Made by a program: the position numbers and the translations under genes. The notes beneath the pieces are model-generated. The model had not been told where the DNA came from, searched no databases, and saw only the letters and a list, made by a program, of their open reading frames with translations. Positions 1-13,358 of a stretch of 64,000 nt of DNA are shown in pieces (position 1 is the stretch's first letter; every line of letters starts with the position of its first letter). Source of the stretch: Breviolum minutum Mf 1.05b.01 (lineage: Eukaryota > Sar > Dinophyceae > Suessiales > Symbiodiniaceae); assembly GCA_000507305.1 (NCBI GenBank), contig DF241019.1, positions 1-64,000 of the forward strand, in the 5' to 3' direction.

Positions 1-3
1 GAC

Positions 4-84
4 CTGGCCTCTTGCCATTGCGCTCCCAGGGCAGCTGCATGCAACGTTGCACCACGACAAATGTCATCCACGGCAGCTGGAAAC
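4..84 (-). CDS. Exon of an Hsp70-like protein (continues off the window)
   Basis: Minus-strand open segment after CCCAG reading FPAAVDDICRGATLHAAALG, resembling the Hsp70 block 'DEAVA.GAA.QAA.L'. A GT follows at bases 3-2. The join to exon 688-753 would be in phase if that exon uses a GA donor two bases later; otherwise an exon between them is missing. The gene would lie downstream of RPS4 on the same strand. Confidence 0.45.
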
Positions 85-687
85 CTGGGATGTCCCGTTG
101 GTTAGGAGCAAAGGTGATCGGATCAGTGGGTTGTTATAACCCCAAGGAATATCCCCATTTAGGAAAGTAGGTGAAGAAAGCCATTGATCCTAACCATTGA
201 TCCTAACTTCCAACGGAACATCAAAGTATGCCAGTATTGATTGAGTCCTGTTGTCCAAGATTCCAAATTCCGATACTTCTTAGGTGGTTTCAACTCATAT
301 GAAAAAATGTGCTGCTCAAATTAAAAAACAAATCCCGCAGGGATTGGGATGAACACTTAAACACATGAAACCAGCATGTAATATATGTAACAGCACCATG
401 CCTATTGAATCTCCCCTACCCAGTAACAGTGCAAAGGGCAGGTTAGCATTGTTCCCGCTTGCAAAACAAGCAGTTTTTCTCTTCTACCCCAGGGTGAAGG
501 TAAACCTAAGGTGTGCGTATTTGAATACCTACACAAATATACAACAATATATATATATATATATTATATAATAAATACGCATACACAAATACTTCATTCA
601 TACAGTAAATACCCCTTAATTTATAACATGACTGCCCCAAATAAGCATCTTTCACATGTATAACTTGCCTTTTCCAATACGACTCAC

Positions 688-753
688 AAGGCTGTCGTGT
701 AGCAGTCGAGCGGCTGTCGCTGGACCTCCTTGAAGTGCCACAAGGCTCTCGCC
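688..753 (-). CDS. Exon of an Hsp70-like protein
   Basis: Minus-strand exon of 22 codons between TTAAG and a canonical GTGAGT donor, reading GESLVALQGGPATAARLLHD plus S-L. The V-x-L-x-GG-P/S-x...LL pattern is that of the nucleotide-binding domain of the Hsp70/Hsp110 family, where a di-glycine loop precedes the helix before the final lobe. The next exon (4-84) continues the similarity. The family call comes from pattern memory, not a search. Confidence 0.45.
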
Positions 754-816
754 CTTAAGACGGCAGGGATGTTATGAAAAATAATGTGACATTAAAGATT
801 GAAGGTACTACTGTTT

Positions 817-1105
817 TGTTTGATGATGATGATGATGAAAAAGATGATGATGAAGAAAACAATATGATGATGATGAAGAACAAATGATGATGATGATGAT
901 GATGATGATGAAGAAGAAACAAATGATGATGATGATGATGATGAAGAAAAGATGATGATTATGATGATGATGATGATGATGATGATGGTAAAGAAGAAGA
1001 AGAAGAAGAAGAATAAAAATAAGAAGAAGAAGAAGAAGAAGAAGAAAACGAAGAAGAAAAAGAAGAAGAAGAAGAAGAGGAATAAGAAAAGGACAAACAA
1101 TAATG
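817..1105. repeat. GAT/GAA trinucleotide microsatellite block
   Basis: Tracts of GAT change into AAG/GAA tracts over about 290 bases. The long frames here (poly-I/F/S on one strand, poly-K/D on the other) are products of the repeat and are not genes. The rest of 754-1470 shows no gene. Confidence 0.95.
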
Positions 1106-1474
1106 ATAATGATAATGATCATGATGATGATACAATACATTATGACAATAAGAAAATAATCAATGATAGAACCGTGTTTTTTCCAACATGACCGTAACTT
1201 TTATCTTAATTCTATGTCACATGCATGGGTGCACAAAAATAAGGTGATCCACTCTTTTGGCTGAGAGAAACATATCTTCAAATACAATTTGCAACTGGGA
1301 CTCATAAGGCACTGGAAAATTATATCATCTTCAATATAATAATGTACAATCATATATGTACTTGAAAAACCTTCCGCTCACAAAAAGGTTCCCTTAAAAC
1401 ATGTGACCACAAAACTCAAATTCATAAGAGAGCACAGTCCAGTCCAAGTAGAATGCGCAACCAAGCTAGCTTAA

Positions 1475-1567
1475 GCCAAGAATCCACTGCTTCTTGCGAG
1501 AAAGTTCGGTGATAACAGCTGTTTGTTGTACGATCTGCTTCTTGATGTTGCGTGGTACCGACCTCGA
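1475..1567 (-). CDS. Candidate exon, basic, unknown protein
   Basis: Minus-strand frame after CTGTAG reading NIKKQIVQQTAVITELSRKK and then Q-W-I-L-G. Composition and hydrophilic helical pattern are coding-like. A stop follows six bases later, so it ends either there or at a GC donor near 1475. Not recognised; it may belong to the Hsp70-like gene or to the RPS4 3' region. Confidence 0.35.
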
Positions 1568-1878
1568 CTACAGTGGTGATGACTGCGAATTGCAGTCACC
1601 ATTAATGGTAAGGGTGAGCGGGATACAACCCCATCATAACCCACTTGAAACAACATTTACCTACCATTGATCTTTACTTCTAAGTGGTGACATCCCCATG
1701 TGTAGTCTTGAAATGACTGATGATTGGAACCTTACAAAAACCTCAGAGCAAATAACATCCTCATGGACCCTTGGACCCATGTAGAATGTAAAACCCTCAA
1801 TGGAACTTGCATAGCCATCTTAGCCTAGTGGCTTTGTTGGTCTATGCTAGAGCCCTACTGTGCGCAAATATTGATGAA

Positions 1879-1978
1879 CTGGTTGGTGGTTTCAACCCCT
1901 TTGAAAAATATGCTCGTCAAATTGGAAATCCTCCCCAAGTAGTGGTGATAATAAAAAATGTTGGAAACCACCACCTAG
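1879..1978. mobile_element. Family B inverted-repeat element
   Basis: Ends GGTTGGTGGTTTCAA and GAAACCACCACCTAG. The core carries the shared 'TGAAAAATATGCTCGTCAAATTGG' type sequence and a 'CCCCA.GTAG.GGTGA.AATAA' block that recur in all family B copies. Confidence 0.9.
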
Positions 1979-2351
1979 ATTTTCCTTACATCTGGCCCCT
2001 TATGTCCCTTCTTCCGTCAACATGGTGTCTACACTCTTGCTTCAAAAAAGCCAGTCTGAAGGTGAAAATCTCTATTTTCGTATTTCTCCACTTGCCAAAA
2101 ACTACATCTAAGCGTATCTAAACCAAACGTCCATAAATCACATCCCCGACATATCACATCAAGTTTCCAATTGATTCCACTTCACAAACAAACAAACAAA
2201 CATACATTACATTACATTCCAATACAATACATTTCATAACAATTCATAACATTACAATACAATACAATATATACAAACAAGAAAAAACAACATCCAAACA
2301 TCCACCAAGCAGACGACTTTGTTGAACATCCCCTGGGCTTCCATCCGTTTG

Positions 2352-2397
2352 GCGAGTCACATTTGCACCGGACGCTCTCCATAGCTCTTTTTCGTCG
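2352..2397 (-). CDS. Possible RPS4 terminal exon (weak)
   Basis: After an AG at 2399-2398 the minus strand reads R-R-K-R-A-M-E-S, resembling the basic eS4 tail that should follow SIIE, and it is in the right phase. The open frame then runs on into unrelated-looking sequence, so neither the end nor the assignment is secure. The lower coordinate is arbitrary. Confidence 0.2.
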
Positions 2398-2452
2398 CTC
2401 CGCGCCAGTTGGGGTGTTCACCACATGGATCGGATTCGTCTCGCAAAAATGC

Positions 2453-2561
2453 TTGGTTGTTGGTTGTTGGTTGTTGGTTGTTGGTTGTTGGTTGTCGGTT
2501 GTCGGTTGTCGGTTGTCGGTTGTCGGTTGTCCGTTGTCGGTTGTCGGTTGTCGGTTGTCGG

Positions 2562-2592
<31 letters not shown>

Positions 2593-2594
2593 GA
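2453..2594. repeat. TTG-rich minisatellite
   Basis: TTGTTGG units change to TTGTCGG units and then to pure TTG. It has the same repeat type, on the opposite strand, as the CAA block near 13.1-13.4 kb. Confidence 0.95.
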
Positions 2595-3986
2595 GTGTTG
2601 CTCTGTTGTCTAATCAAAAATCCAAGGAATTTGTTGAAAACCCTTCATGTCGTGGAGTTGTTTTCAATGGCCCCCTGACCAGACTTTTTCGGAGTGGCAG
2701 CAAAGCACAATATGAAAAACACCACTTTGTGCTGTTTTCTCTATATAGTGAGATGGGTGAGTTTAGGGACACCATTAGTCATCTTCAGTCTTTCCAAATA
2801 TCTGTATCCATATGTAAGCGATTAAACATGTAAAGGTATGACTGCATATAATGTAATATGCATGTATAATATGTATATATAAATTATATAAATCATGCAT
2901 GCATATATAATGTACAGCATATAATTATATATATATAATGATGTATACTTTCTCACATTCCAAAATTGCCCCTATACAACTTAAGACTTCAAGGCCATCT
3001 TCCGGGAAAAAAGAAAAAACAAACAATCAATGAATCTCTTCGTCCTAAACAAATGATTGTTTTTATGGGTCCCATAGGAACCATAAGATCCATAAGACTC
3101 TTGTTTCGGTTACCTTATCACATAAATGAAGGTAGTAAAATATACCATACATGGATCCTATGGCTATAGAATTCACCAAAATTTCACCGTTTGCCATCCA
3201 TTGGACGTTCTGAAGAAAAACATGTCCGGTGAACTGATCTGGACCTGGACACCTGGACCTCTTGCACTCTGAGACAAGACCTTAGTCATCTTACTCCTAC
3301 GATCTTACTCGATGGGACCGGTGTATCGAAAATGGGTCCCATTTAATGACCCCTGTAGAAACCCAAAGATGAAAAAATCTGTTGCACCTTCCAACTCAAA
3401 GCTTCGGCAAATCGAATCTCACACGACTTCCGACGGGTTTTTTCTTCATCCACTGCTTGCTCACATGTCACCCTTTCCACCAATTTTGGTGTCCTCACTT
3501 GCTCATTCTCTGGGCACGATCCTGAAAGGAGACGGACATTTTTGGGAAACACCAATTAAGGCACGCAAAGAAGCCTTATTGCTTTCCATTATACTGGTTG
3601 TTTAGTAGGGCTGCTTATATATAATGGTTGATTAAGTTTATTATATTTCCCACATAACTGGGTAGTATGATCCCTTATACCCTAAACAACCAGGGTTTTT
3701 TCATTGCTGAATTACAGTAAACACTAAAGTGTTCACTCCTAGTGGGCAAATGTACCCTTTATTGTTTCATTTCACCCAATCCACATAACAATCCAGCACA
3801 ACTAATATCATTTCCAAATGAATATAAGACATTTCAAGATGTTCTAATAGAAAACAGCACCAACTTGGCACCATTGTCAAATCATCCAAAATCTTCACAT
3901 GTTTCATGTTCCAAAAATATATCCATGGAAGAATCATCCATCCAATCTGAAAACCTTCGGTCACGACAAAAACCGGCACAAAACAC

Positions 3987-4046
3987 CTCGATAATGCTCA
4001 ACTTCACACCGTTGCCCTTGGGCAAAGAAATGAAATTCTTGGTGCC
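3987..4046 (-). CDS. RPS4: RPS4 exon 12
   Basis: Encodes [20 protein letters not shown] (20 residues), matching the family GNKPWISLP.GKG...I.E block. Acceptor CGCCAG, donor GTGTTT. The short basic tail expected next (ERD-K/R type) lies further down the minus strand. Confidence 0.94.
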
Positions 4047-7000
4047 CTGGCGGTGGAAATCTTCTGTGGCAAGTTGAGGTGGAGGGATTTTGTTTGTTTT
4101 TTTGGTTTTTGTGGAGGGATAATTACGATAATTATTTTTCAGAAGTCGTGTTAGTGCAGAATTGTTGTTTTAGATATAATGGTCTTAATACTTACTACTT
4201 ATAACAATATGTTTTTTATAAGTTTATAGATTAAATAGCAAGCATAAAATCATTCATACATCATGAATCTGGACTTCTTGTGCATCACTAGGATACGATA
4301 TCCTAAGCGCTACGATCAAGCTAGTGATTTTCGCATCACGCTTTGACCGCCGTAAAATGCATCAATCGTTTATATACTGTATAGCAATATAACTCTGACT
4401 CTTTCATTTCTGAACATGAAGTATTCTCAACTGAATCATCAATTATCAATGTTGAATTATGCATTGCATATCATAATGATATTGTATATGAATGATCATA
4501 AATGTAGATACATATATGTATATATATATATATTTATACATCTGGTGGTCACGAGCCAGCATCCTGGTGGGGGATGCCAAAAAACTAAGTAAAACATCTC
4601 TTCTCCCCACCCAACAGGGGCCATTATTTTTAGGGCAAATTCCGCAACATCTGCATCAAGTTTGGGATCTCCCCCAATCCAACAGGAGATTTTCAAAAAA
4701 AAAGGCTCCACTTTCCATGAAATACTGGTTGTTTCATAGGGATCCGTATAATGGTTTATCATAATGCCCACAAAACTGGGTAGTATCTCATCCTCTACAT
4801 ACCCTAAACAACCAGGTTCTTTTTCATTGCTCATGATATATGGCATTTTAATGACTCGGGGAACCTTCAGTCGCACCGCCAACACACACAGTTTGCTGTT
4901 TTACAGAACCTGACCAATCACAAAGACGTTCTCCAAACGAGTGTTGAAGCTATGTCCGGCAGAGTCCTGGAATACAGGAAACGCCCCAATGTGGGCATCA
5001 ATTGTAGGGTTCTTAAGGGGGGGGGGGGTAACTGGGGAACCCTAAAAATTCCCAGGGTAGATTCGCGAACCTTAGGGAACATTAGAGGAATCACCACCTG
5101 CGTTAAGAATCCTATTAATCAATGTCCAGACCTCTGAAGTTGAACAGCTCACCCCAGAAAAAAGATGGTTGATAGACTCATCTCCTTTTGGGAAGGAAAC
5201 TTTCAAGGGCCAAAGGACATTTCGAAGTATCCTTTCAAAGCTTATAGAATCCATGGGACGAGTTGTTTTTAAGGGTCTTGCATGGCTTTGTTACGTCAAA
5301 GGCTTCATGACCAAAAACAACAAGCAGCACCTCATAATCTTGAAGCAACAAAAAGAACCCAGCACTGGCTTACCCTCCAGTAAACTAACATGGCACTGGA
5401 AAATCCATTGTTAATAGGTTAAATAGATCTTCATTCATGGTCGTTGCTCCATTGTGAGGGGGTAAGTCCCGAGCGTTACAAGGTTTGTCTTCGCGCCACC
5501 GCCACGCACCTTGATGTGCACCATCTCAAAGGAGCCGGGGTGCTTCTCCTCGTGGGTGATGGTACCCACTCGGCCAATGTTGTTTCCACCACCTCAACAA
5601 AGAAACGGCGCCTCTGGGAAATGGTGAGCCACGAAAAAAAACACACACGTGACATGGTTCCCATGAACTGGTTGTTGAATAGGGACAACAGGGATCCCTT
5701 ATAATAGCTTCCTATACTCCCCATATATTCTTCCTCTATATTTAACATATATTTAACCCTAAACAACCAGGGTAGGTAGCCCCGTAACTTTTCATGGCTC
5801 AGTTTTCCGGTGATTTTTGTCATTCCCGCCAGGTCTTCCGGACTGATCATCACCAAATTGCCGGTCTCGAACTTCACGTGGTCCATGATTTTGCCTGTCT
5901 CCAGCTCCACCCGCACGGTGTCGTTGGCCTTAGCTTCGGGGGTGGTGCGATTGGATGGTTTGTTGTGTAAACGGCCCCGGTGCGTTTTTTGGGACGTTAA
6001 GGATAGATGTCTTGACAATAGCCAAAACAAACCCGTTTGTCAGTTGGCCAAACATATACGGGTTCTTAGAACAGTTTCTTTTTGTGAACTCCCATGAAAA
6101 AATTCGTTGTTTTTTTGTTCAGATTCTTTAAAAAAAGTCAAGCTGGACATATTGATGATGGAATCTTCATCCACTTCAGAAATCCGTAACTATGTAACTA
6201 CCTGGGATGTATTAAAAACTTGTAGATACTTGTAGTAGATACTTCAGAATCCGGCAAACTCACCACTTACAGGTTGGTAGAGTTTGTCCCATTATTTATA
6301 GGGACTCCAAGACATATTCTACATTTACCATAAAAATCAACCAAATGTAGGGTAAATATACCATACATGGATCCTATGGGAAATGATACATCAACATCCT
6401 CCAGGCCCATGTAAAAACATCAGCCACCGGTTTCATTCGTTACCTCAAATTTCCCAGCCAACAAAAACACACTGACAACGAGGAAAAAACACCCAAGCAA
6501 CCCAACCAACCCTGAAAAACAAAACTAGTTGGTGGTTGAACCAACCCATCTGAAAAAATATGCTCGTCAAAATGGGTTCATCTTCCCCAAATAAGGGATG
6601 AAAATAACAAATATTTATATTTGAAACCACCACCTAGAAAAGTTGTGGGGAAATCCCAAGCATTCTGCTTGTCAGCATCAGAAAAAAATCCCCAAGCCTT
6701 GATGTCTGGATCAGGATAACGCAAGGTGCGTCCATCATGGGTCACGGCATAGGGAATGCCTTTAGGCCCACGGATCACACGCTTCACGCGGCAAAGCTTG
6801 TAGCCAGCCTGGTGGGGTGAAAACGGGGTGAAGTTTCTATGCATCAACGTTGGGCCAGGGGGCGACATTTCGAAATATCCTTACCCATAGGATCCATGGG
6901 ACTGGTATATGGGTGTTTCCGAAAATTAGTGGGTTTTCCCCCCAAATCATCCATTTGCTCATAGGGTTTTCCATTATAAACCATCCATTTTGGGGTACCA

Positions 7001-10000
7001 CTATTTTTGGAAAAACCCATATCTATACCTACATTTACCATGAAAATCAACCAAATGTAGGTAAATATACCATGTGCATCCTATGGGAAATGATCAATCA
7101 AAATTATGATTAATCTCACCAAAATCTCCACAACGACTTCCACTAGGACTCCTGCATGTTCAGGAATAATTAACCCCACTTTCAATGTTCAATGTTGTCT
7201 GCCGGTAAGATATGCATGATGATACCCAACAGTTGGGAATAAACCAACTGTAAATCTTGGGTAGTTCTTCAGATTAATTTCATCAAAAGATGCATCTCCC
7301 ACTGAAAAAAATACCAAACAACCTTTTTGCAAACATTTTTTGGGATACAATTTAGTGTTTGCGAATATACTTATCTTTAAAAGAAAGGCAAGAAATTGGT
7401 TAAAGACAGACTTCGTTGGGAAAGCCCCCATGAGTTGCCCCACAACATTTATTGCGGTTTGGCGTCACAGTTAGTCGCCTAAAAAAAGAGTTCGTGCGGC
7501 ATGTCCAAACTGCAAATGGGAGGAAATTTGAAGACCCCAAAAAGACTTCAAGGAAAACCTTCACTATATGGGTGTTTCCAAAAATAGGGGTACCCCTCAA
7601 TCATCAATTTTAATAAGGTTTTCCATTATAAACACTCCATTTTGGGGTACCCCTATTTTTGGAAACATCCATATATAAAGCGTGATTTTTTTTAACAGTA
7701 CCCAAAAAAAAACGTGGCGATTAAAAGAAAAGAAAAACAAACAAAATAAAGCAATGGCAATGACATATATGTTTCAAGTATCCTTCCGGTATCAAGGCGC
7801 TTAAAATGTATACAAAACATATCCGGGCTCTTGCGGATAATATTTCATGAACCTCTAAGATTCCTCAAATGTTGGGTCATATTTGTGAACATGTCTTGAT
7901 CTCATATCACGACCCAGGGATTGAACATATCAAAAGCATGAGGTCTTTCACTTACCAGTCACCATGATCCATATATGCTCCATCTATGGAATAATTGGCC
8001 TACATTTGTCCTAAATTTGTGGTAAATGTAAAGAAACATACCATATATGATATATATATATATATGGATCCGATGGGTGATGATTTTAGGCTGATGACTG
8101 TCGTGAAGAAAAAATGGCAACCAACGAAGTTTGACTCAGTCCCCACCGCCCACCTCTTCTTTGGCCACCTTGTGCAACACAAACCTTCGGTTTTTTAGGA
8201 TGGGAAAATCAGGATCCTGGTTATCATATGTCTATCATGATAAAAAATGAGCCAGGGCTCAACATGATCTAGTTGGTGGTTTCAACCCCTTTGAAAAATA
8301 TTAGTCAAATTGGATCATTTCCCCAGGTAGGGGTGAAAATAAAAAATGTTTGAAACCACCACCTAGTGATTGACAACCCAAAACATTAAAAGGTGTTTTT
8401 AATGCATCAAAAACAATGATCCCAGCTACCTGTCGGACTACCAGTTCCTGATACCCCTATTTTAATCTTGACAACCATAGCAAACATATGTGTATATACT
8501 CCCTGAAAACAAACATGGCAATGGAACATCAACCATTTGAAGATTTGAAGATGTATTTCCTATTGAACATAGGGATTTTCCAGCTAGTCATGTTAATGAT
8601 ATAGAGAGAGATAGTATAAACTTTGATCCACCAATCAATTCCAGTTATCATTATGAGACACAACTTCTGAAGCTGTGAATCAGTGGAACCCCCCAAAAAA
8701 CTGCTAATAATGACATCTCTGCATATTATATTCACTACATAGACCCGCAATGAAAACAACTGCCATACTCAATATGTGCTAGGGTGTAAACTCCCATGTT
8801 TCCGGGATGGTCATCAACCCAATAGTAGGGGTTTACATACCCGTAAAAAGGATTCCCTTCTTAACGAAGGGATGGCCATCCCCAGTATCAGGAGTTTAGT
8901 TTAGACCCTGGCTCATATGATCCCTAAACATTTTGAGTTTAGTTAAAGTTTAGCCATGTGAGCAATCATAAGATCAATGAGTTTTGTCATTTGTTTGACT
9001 CAAATTCACATGGTTTGAGCAAACATGCCACAAACTCCGCCAAACCTTTTTTTTTTGGTTCCGAAAAATGGAGTGCTCCAAAAATCTTCACGAACTTCTA
9101 CGACTCAATCGTTTTTTTTGTAGAAGAACATGGGCATATCTCAAAGGGAGGTATGTCACCCATCAATTTGTTGGAAATGGTTCATTCTTACAGAAAGTTG
9201 AGCTGAATTTCAAGATCTATAATTTTGGAAACCGACCTCAAATGGCTCTATGGTGATTCTTGGGTGGATATCTTGTCAAGCAGGTCCTGCTCCTCGGAGT
9301 CTACACGTAAATTGATCGGAAAACTCTTCAAAGCATGGCCATCAGATGTTCCCAACCCTGGATTCCTGATGGGTTCAAACGTCTCAACAGCTGAACCATT
9401 GAAGGGAACTTCCACACTGTAATAGTGCCGTTAGTGCCCGCCTGCCCTTGGTGTTGTACAGCAATCGGAAATTCTCCTTGGTCTTCTCCTTAACCAGGGA
9501 AGGTTCCAAGGGCTAAACGGCTAAACACCTTGTGGCTTGGTTCCAAGCCTTATATCCAACTCACAAAATCTCAAGTCATCTTGGGAGACAAACCTTGGTA
9601 GATAGAAAAGAATGGTCACCAATCTTTACATGCATGCATACATGATGTGTACATGTACGTAGTCTCTGTTGTTTAGGAGACTGTATTTTAAAACAAAGAT
9701 TCTAGTCCAAGTATGACACTTCAGAATGTTGTCAGCAAATCGACCCAAAATCAGCTAATAAACTTGTCCAATTGCAGAACATGCTATATATGTTGTTCGA
9801 AGAAATTGACAATTTGCATGAACTTCAGACTGTAGTATTTGAATTTCCCATTCAGCAGCAGGTAAAACTTGATTTCGTGATGCGGAGAAGGACCGGAAAT
9901 GTCAAGATTAAAAACATTCCTGTAACACCTGGTGTATTTACTTACGTTTGGTTGATTTATGTTGATTTTCTATGGTAAATGTAGGTAAATGTATCATACA

Positions 10001-13000
10001 TCGATTCTACTATGGGTAACAGTACTTGAACCGATGATGGGAGACACAAGTTGCCGCATGCTCAATCCAGCGCCAACTTTGAGTATCGTTCAGTCTTTAA
10101 TCAGAGCATGTCCTTTTTTTGGGGGAAAGGGATCATGTCGATCAAATCACATTTCATATGAGGATTTTTAGCCGCAAAAGTCCTAAATGATTGAACAAAT
10201 GGGTTTGGATTCTTACAAATTCTTGGAACACATGTTTTTTTTACTTTCTGTATGATGGCCATCCCAACAAAACCCTTGTCATCAGATATGCCTCCATCCG
10301 GAAATAAAGGATTCAACAAGACCAGAACAAACCATGGTGGCTTTCAAAAAATCAAATATTATAGTCCTATTCTTTTACGATCCATGTGAGTGACTGGTAC
10401 ATGTACCTACATTTTCGATAATTTAGGTATATTTTACCATTAAGAACAACCAAATCTAGGTAGATTTTTCCATGGATTCTATGGGCTTTAGAGTCCCTTA
10501 AGAGTCGCCAAGACTCGATGGAGACCACGTCCATGAAACCAGCAGGGTAGAACATGTCACTTCGCACTTTACCATCAATCTGCAAGGTTTTTGCGGATTA
10601 AGGGAGGATGTTTTGAAGATATTTTGCCTAATAGGGAGGATGGGAAAGGTTTTTTTTCATTGGTGTTTTTGTGATGTACCATCAATCTGCAAGGTTTTGC
10701 TTGCCAATTGTCAAACTAATCATGCACAACTACATGCATGTGTAGTATCTAAATAAATACATGTAGACTATTAAAACATACTGATAGTATACATAGTGTG
10801 CACAAACGCATGTATAAATTGTGTAAATATATACATAGATCCACACCTACGTCTAAAATCTATCTTGCATGCATACATATGTACATACATGCTTACATAC
10901 ATCCATATTATATATATATGTTGATCAATACACAGCACGCGTAAATATGTGTGAACTAAGAATGATACTGTTGATTCAGACATCCTGCACCACCTAGAAT
11001 GTTCAAAATCCTGTAAATAATGGGATACACTGCCATATGAACTGGTTTTCTCGCCGGATTTCTGAACCATCAACAGTATTGGAGTTCATAGATATTAAGT
11101 TTTTAGACTTGTTTGGATACATATACTTGTTTAGAGTTTTTCAACTGTTTAACCTAGATTTTCAAAAAAAAAAAGTTGTGATCCAATCCCTGAAATCTGC
11201 TGTTCGGATTCCCCGTCCACGGAGCCACAGGGATGATGTAGAGTCTTTTTCCCAATGTGAACCCACGTGAAATCCCGATTTTTGGGGTGTTATAACCGTT
11301 ATAACACCCATATTTCTAGGGATTAACACCTTCATTTTTTTTGTTTTTTTGGGGTCCAAGGGTAAAAACATGGAGAAACTATGCGTAACAAAACATAATG
11401 ACCAGGAAATACTGTTGGACGATTCACACACTTAATGGCAGTCACCAAATAATCTCATTAATCACAGCGAAATCAATTCACAAAATAGTGCATTTACTAG
11501 TTGGTGGTTTCAACCCCTTTGAAAAATATTAGTCAAAATGGGAATCTTCCCCAAATAGGGATGAACATAACAAATATGTGAAACCACCGCCCAGTAGTGC
11601 TTTTGCAATAGGTCAGTGGCAATAAACAATTCAAGAGTTAATCGTTTCCATCCTCACATCTGACTCAGCAGAAAGCCCAGTTTGCACCCGCAAATAACGC
11701 CACTTGGACGCTGATACTTTTCCTTCTCAATCTGTACTCGTAGGTCATGAGTGATATAATTCAACAACCTGAACTCCTGAACTAACAAAATTCATGCCCT
11801 TTTTGAGAAGTTCTCCAATTTACCCCCTGGAACTATATGCGTACTTTTCCCAGCCGTGTTGTTTTCAGACCGTTTCATCCACCGTTTCCGAGGTGTTTCC
11901 CCCTCTGGTGGGGCCGTTGCCTTGATAAGACGCTGCATGACAATCATCTTCACCTCGCAGGGGCCCCGTTTGCCAATCGTTATTCTACAGGTAATGAGCC
12001 ACGTAAAAACAAAAAAACGGCATTACTTTCCTTACTCAGCCATTTCGGACCATGAAATAAAAGTTTGAACTATTTTTTTTCCTACTAAATATGTAACCCC
12101 CAAAAGTTTAAAGGTTGGCCATTGGCTGAGTCAGTTTCCATTATAGTGGCTGTTTCATAGAGATTCCTATAATGGGATATAATAAGCCAATGAGCCCATA
12201 TAATTGGGTAGTATAATCACCATATATGACCCAACCAACCAGGGTATTATTTGTGGCTCGAATGGAGTTAGTTATGGGTAGACCCCTAGAAATGGCCGAA
12301 AATAAATGGGGTAACTGGGGCAATAAAACCCCCCTATAAGTGGAGTTATAACTAACCCTACTTATCATTGGTTTTTGGGCCCACCTTGTAGATGAAATTC
12401 CTGTGTTTAAAACAAGTTGAACGAAGTGAAGAAAGCATGACGATCCTCCCTCCTGCTTATTGCGAAGGAACTTTTGAAGATCCATTTTTCCCATGCAGGA
12501 TATCTTAGTTCCCTGGAGGGTATTTGACCTCCGCCCAAAACAAAAGGTTCAATGAAGCCTCAAAACGACAATGAAGAACAAGCTGAAAATTAAAAACACC
12601 TACCCCCCCGAAGACTAACATGGAACCTGAAAATGATGGTTTTTAATAGGAATCTCCTTTTCCAGGGTTCATTTTCAGGTTCCATGTTAATTTTTTGGGG
12701 AGTAACACTTGAAGATATCCATCGTCATCTATACATCGCTGGTCGTCCATGCTATCACCCGGTTGCCACGTTAACCATGGACTCTAAGTATCTCGAAGGT
12801 CCCATTCATCGGGAGGGTAAACAGTCGCTATTGTTGATGGTTCAGAATTCCGGTAAACTCATCAGTTGAGGGAAAGGTAGTTGAAATCCCATCATTTCCT
12901 AGACCCTCCGTTTGGGTGTCAAATTTCAGCCCGTTTAGGTCTGTTTTTTGGTGGGCTTTAGGGGCTCAAATATCAGACCCTTGGAGGATTCAGGTTTCAA

Positions 13001-13149
13001 GGCTTTACCCAACCATCCCACATGGTTGTTTGGGATTTCTGAACCATCAACAGCATCACTTCGCATCACGCGTGGTTATATTTGATTCTTACCAACCCAT
13101 CCTTTCTGAGCAACATGAGCAACATGAGCAACATGAGCAACCAACAACG

Positions 13150-13204
<55 letters not shown>

Positions 13205-13315
13205 CCAACGAACAACAAACATCAAACATCAAACAACAAACAACAACCAACGAACAACAAACATCAAACATCAAACAACAAACAACAAAAAACAAACAAC
13301 AAACAACAAACAACC

Positions 13316-13358
<43 letters not shown>

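Noticed and set aside
792..1191. Long frames of poly-I/F/S or poly-K/D
   Set aside because: Products of GAT/GAA microsatellites read in different frames.
2357..2833. Long frames on both strands over the TTG array
   Set aside because: Repeat-driven; only the small basic segment at 2397 was kept as a weak RPS4 tail candidate.
4850..4886. Segment reading [10 protein letters not shown] as RPS4 exon
   Set aside because: At first it looked like the SFATRL block, but exon 4910-4966 fits perfectly and keeps phase.
7450..7500. Segment reading [10 protein letters not shown] as RPS4 exon between exons 6 and 8
   Set aside because: The exact [10 protein letters not shown] block was found at 8154-8184 instead.
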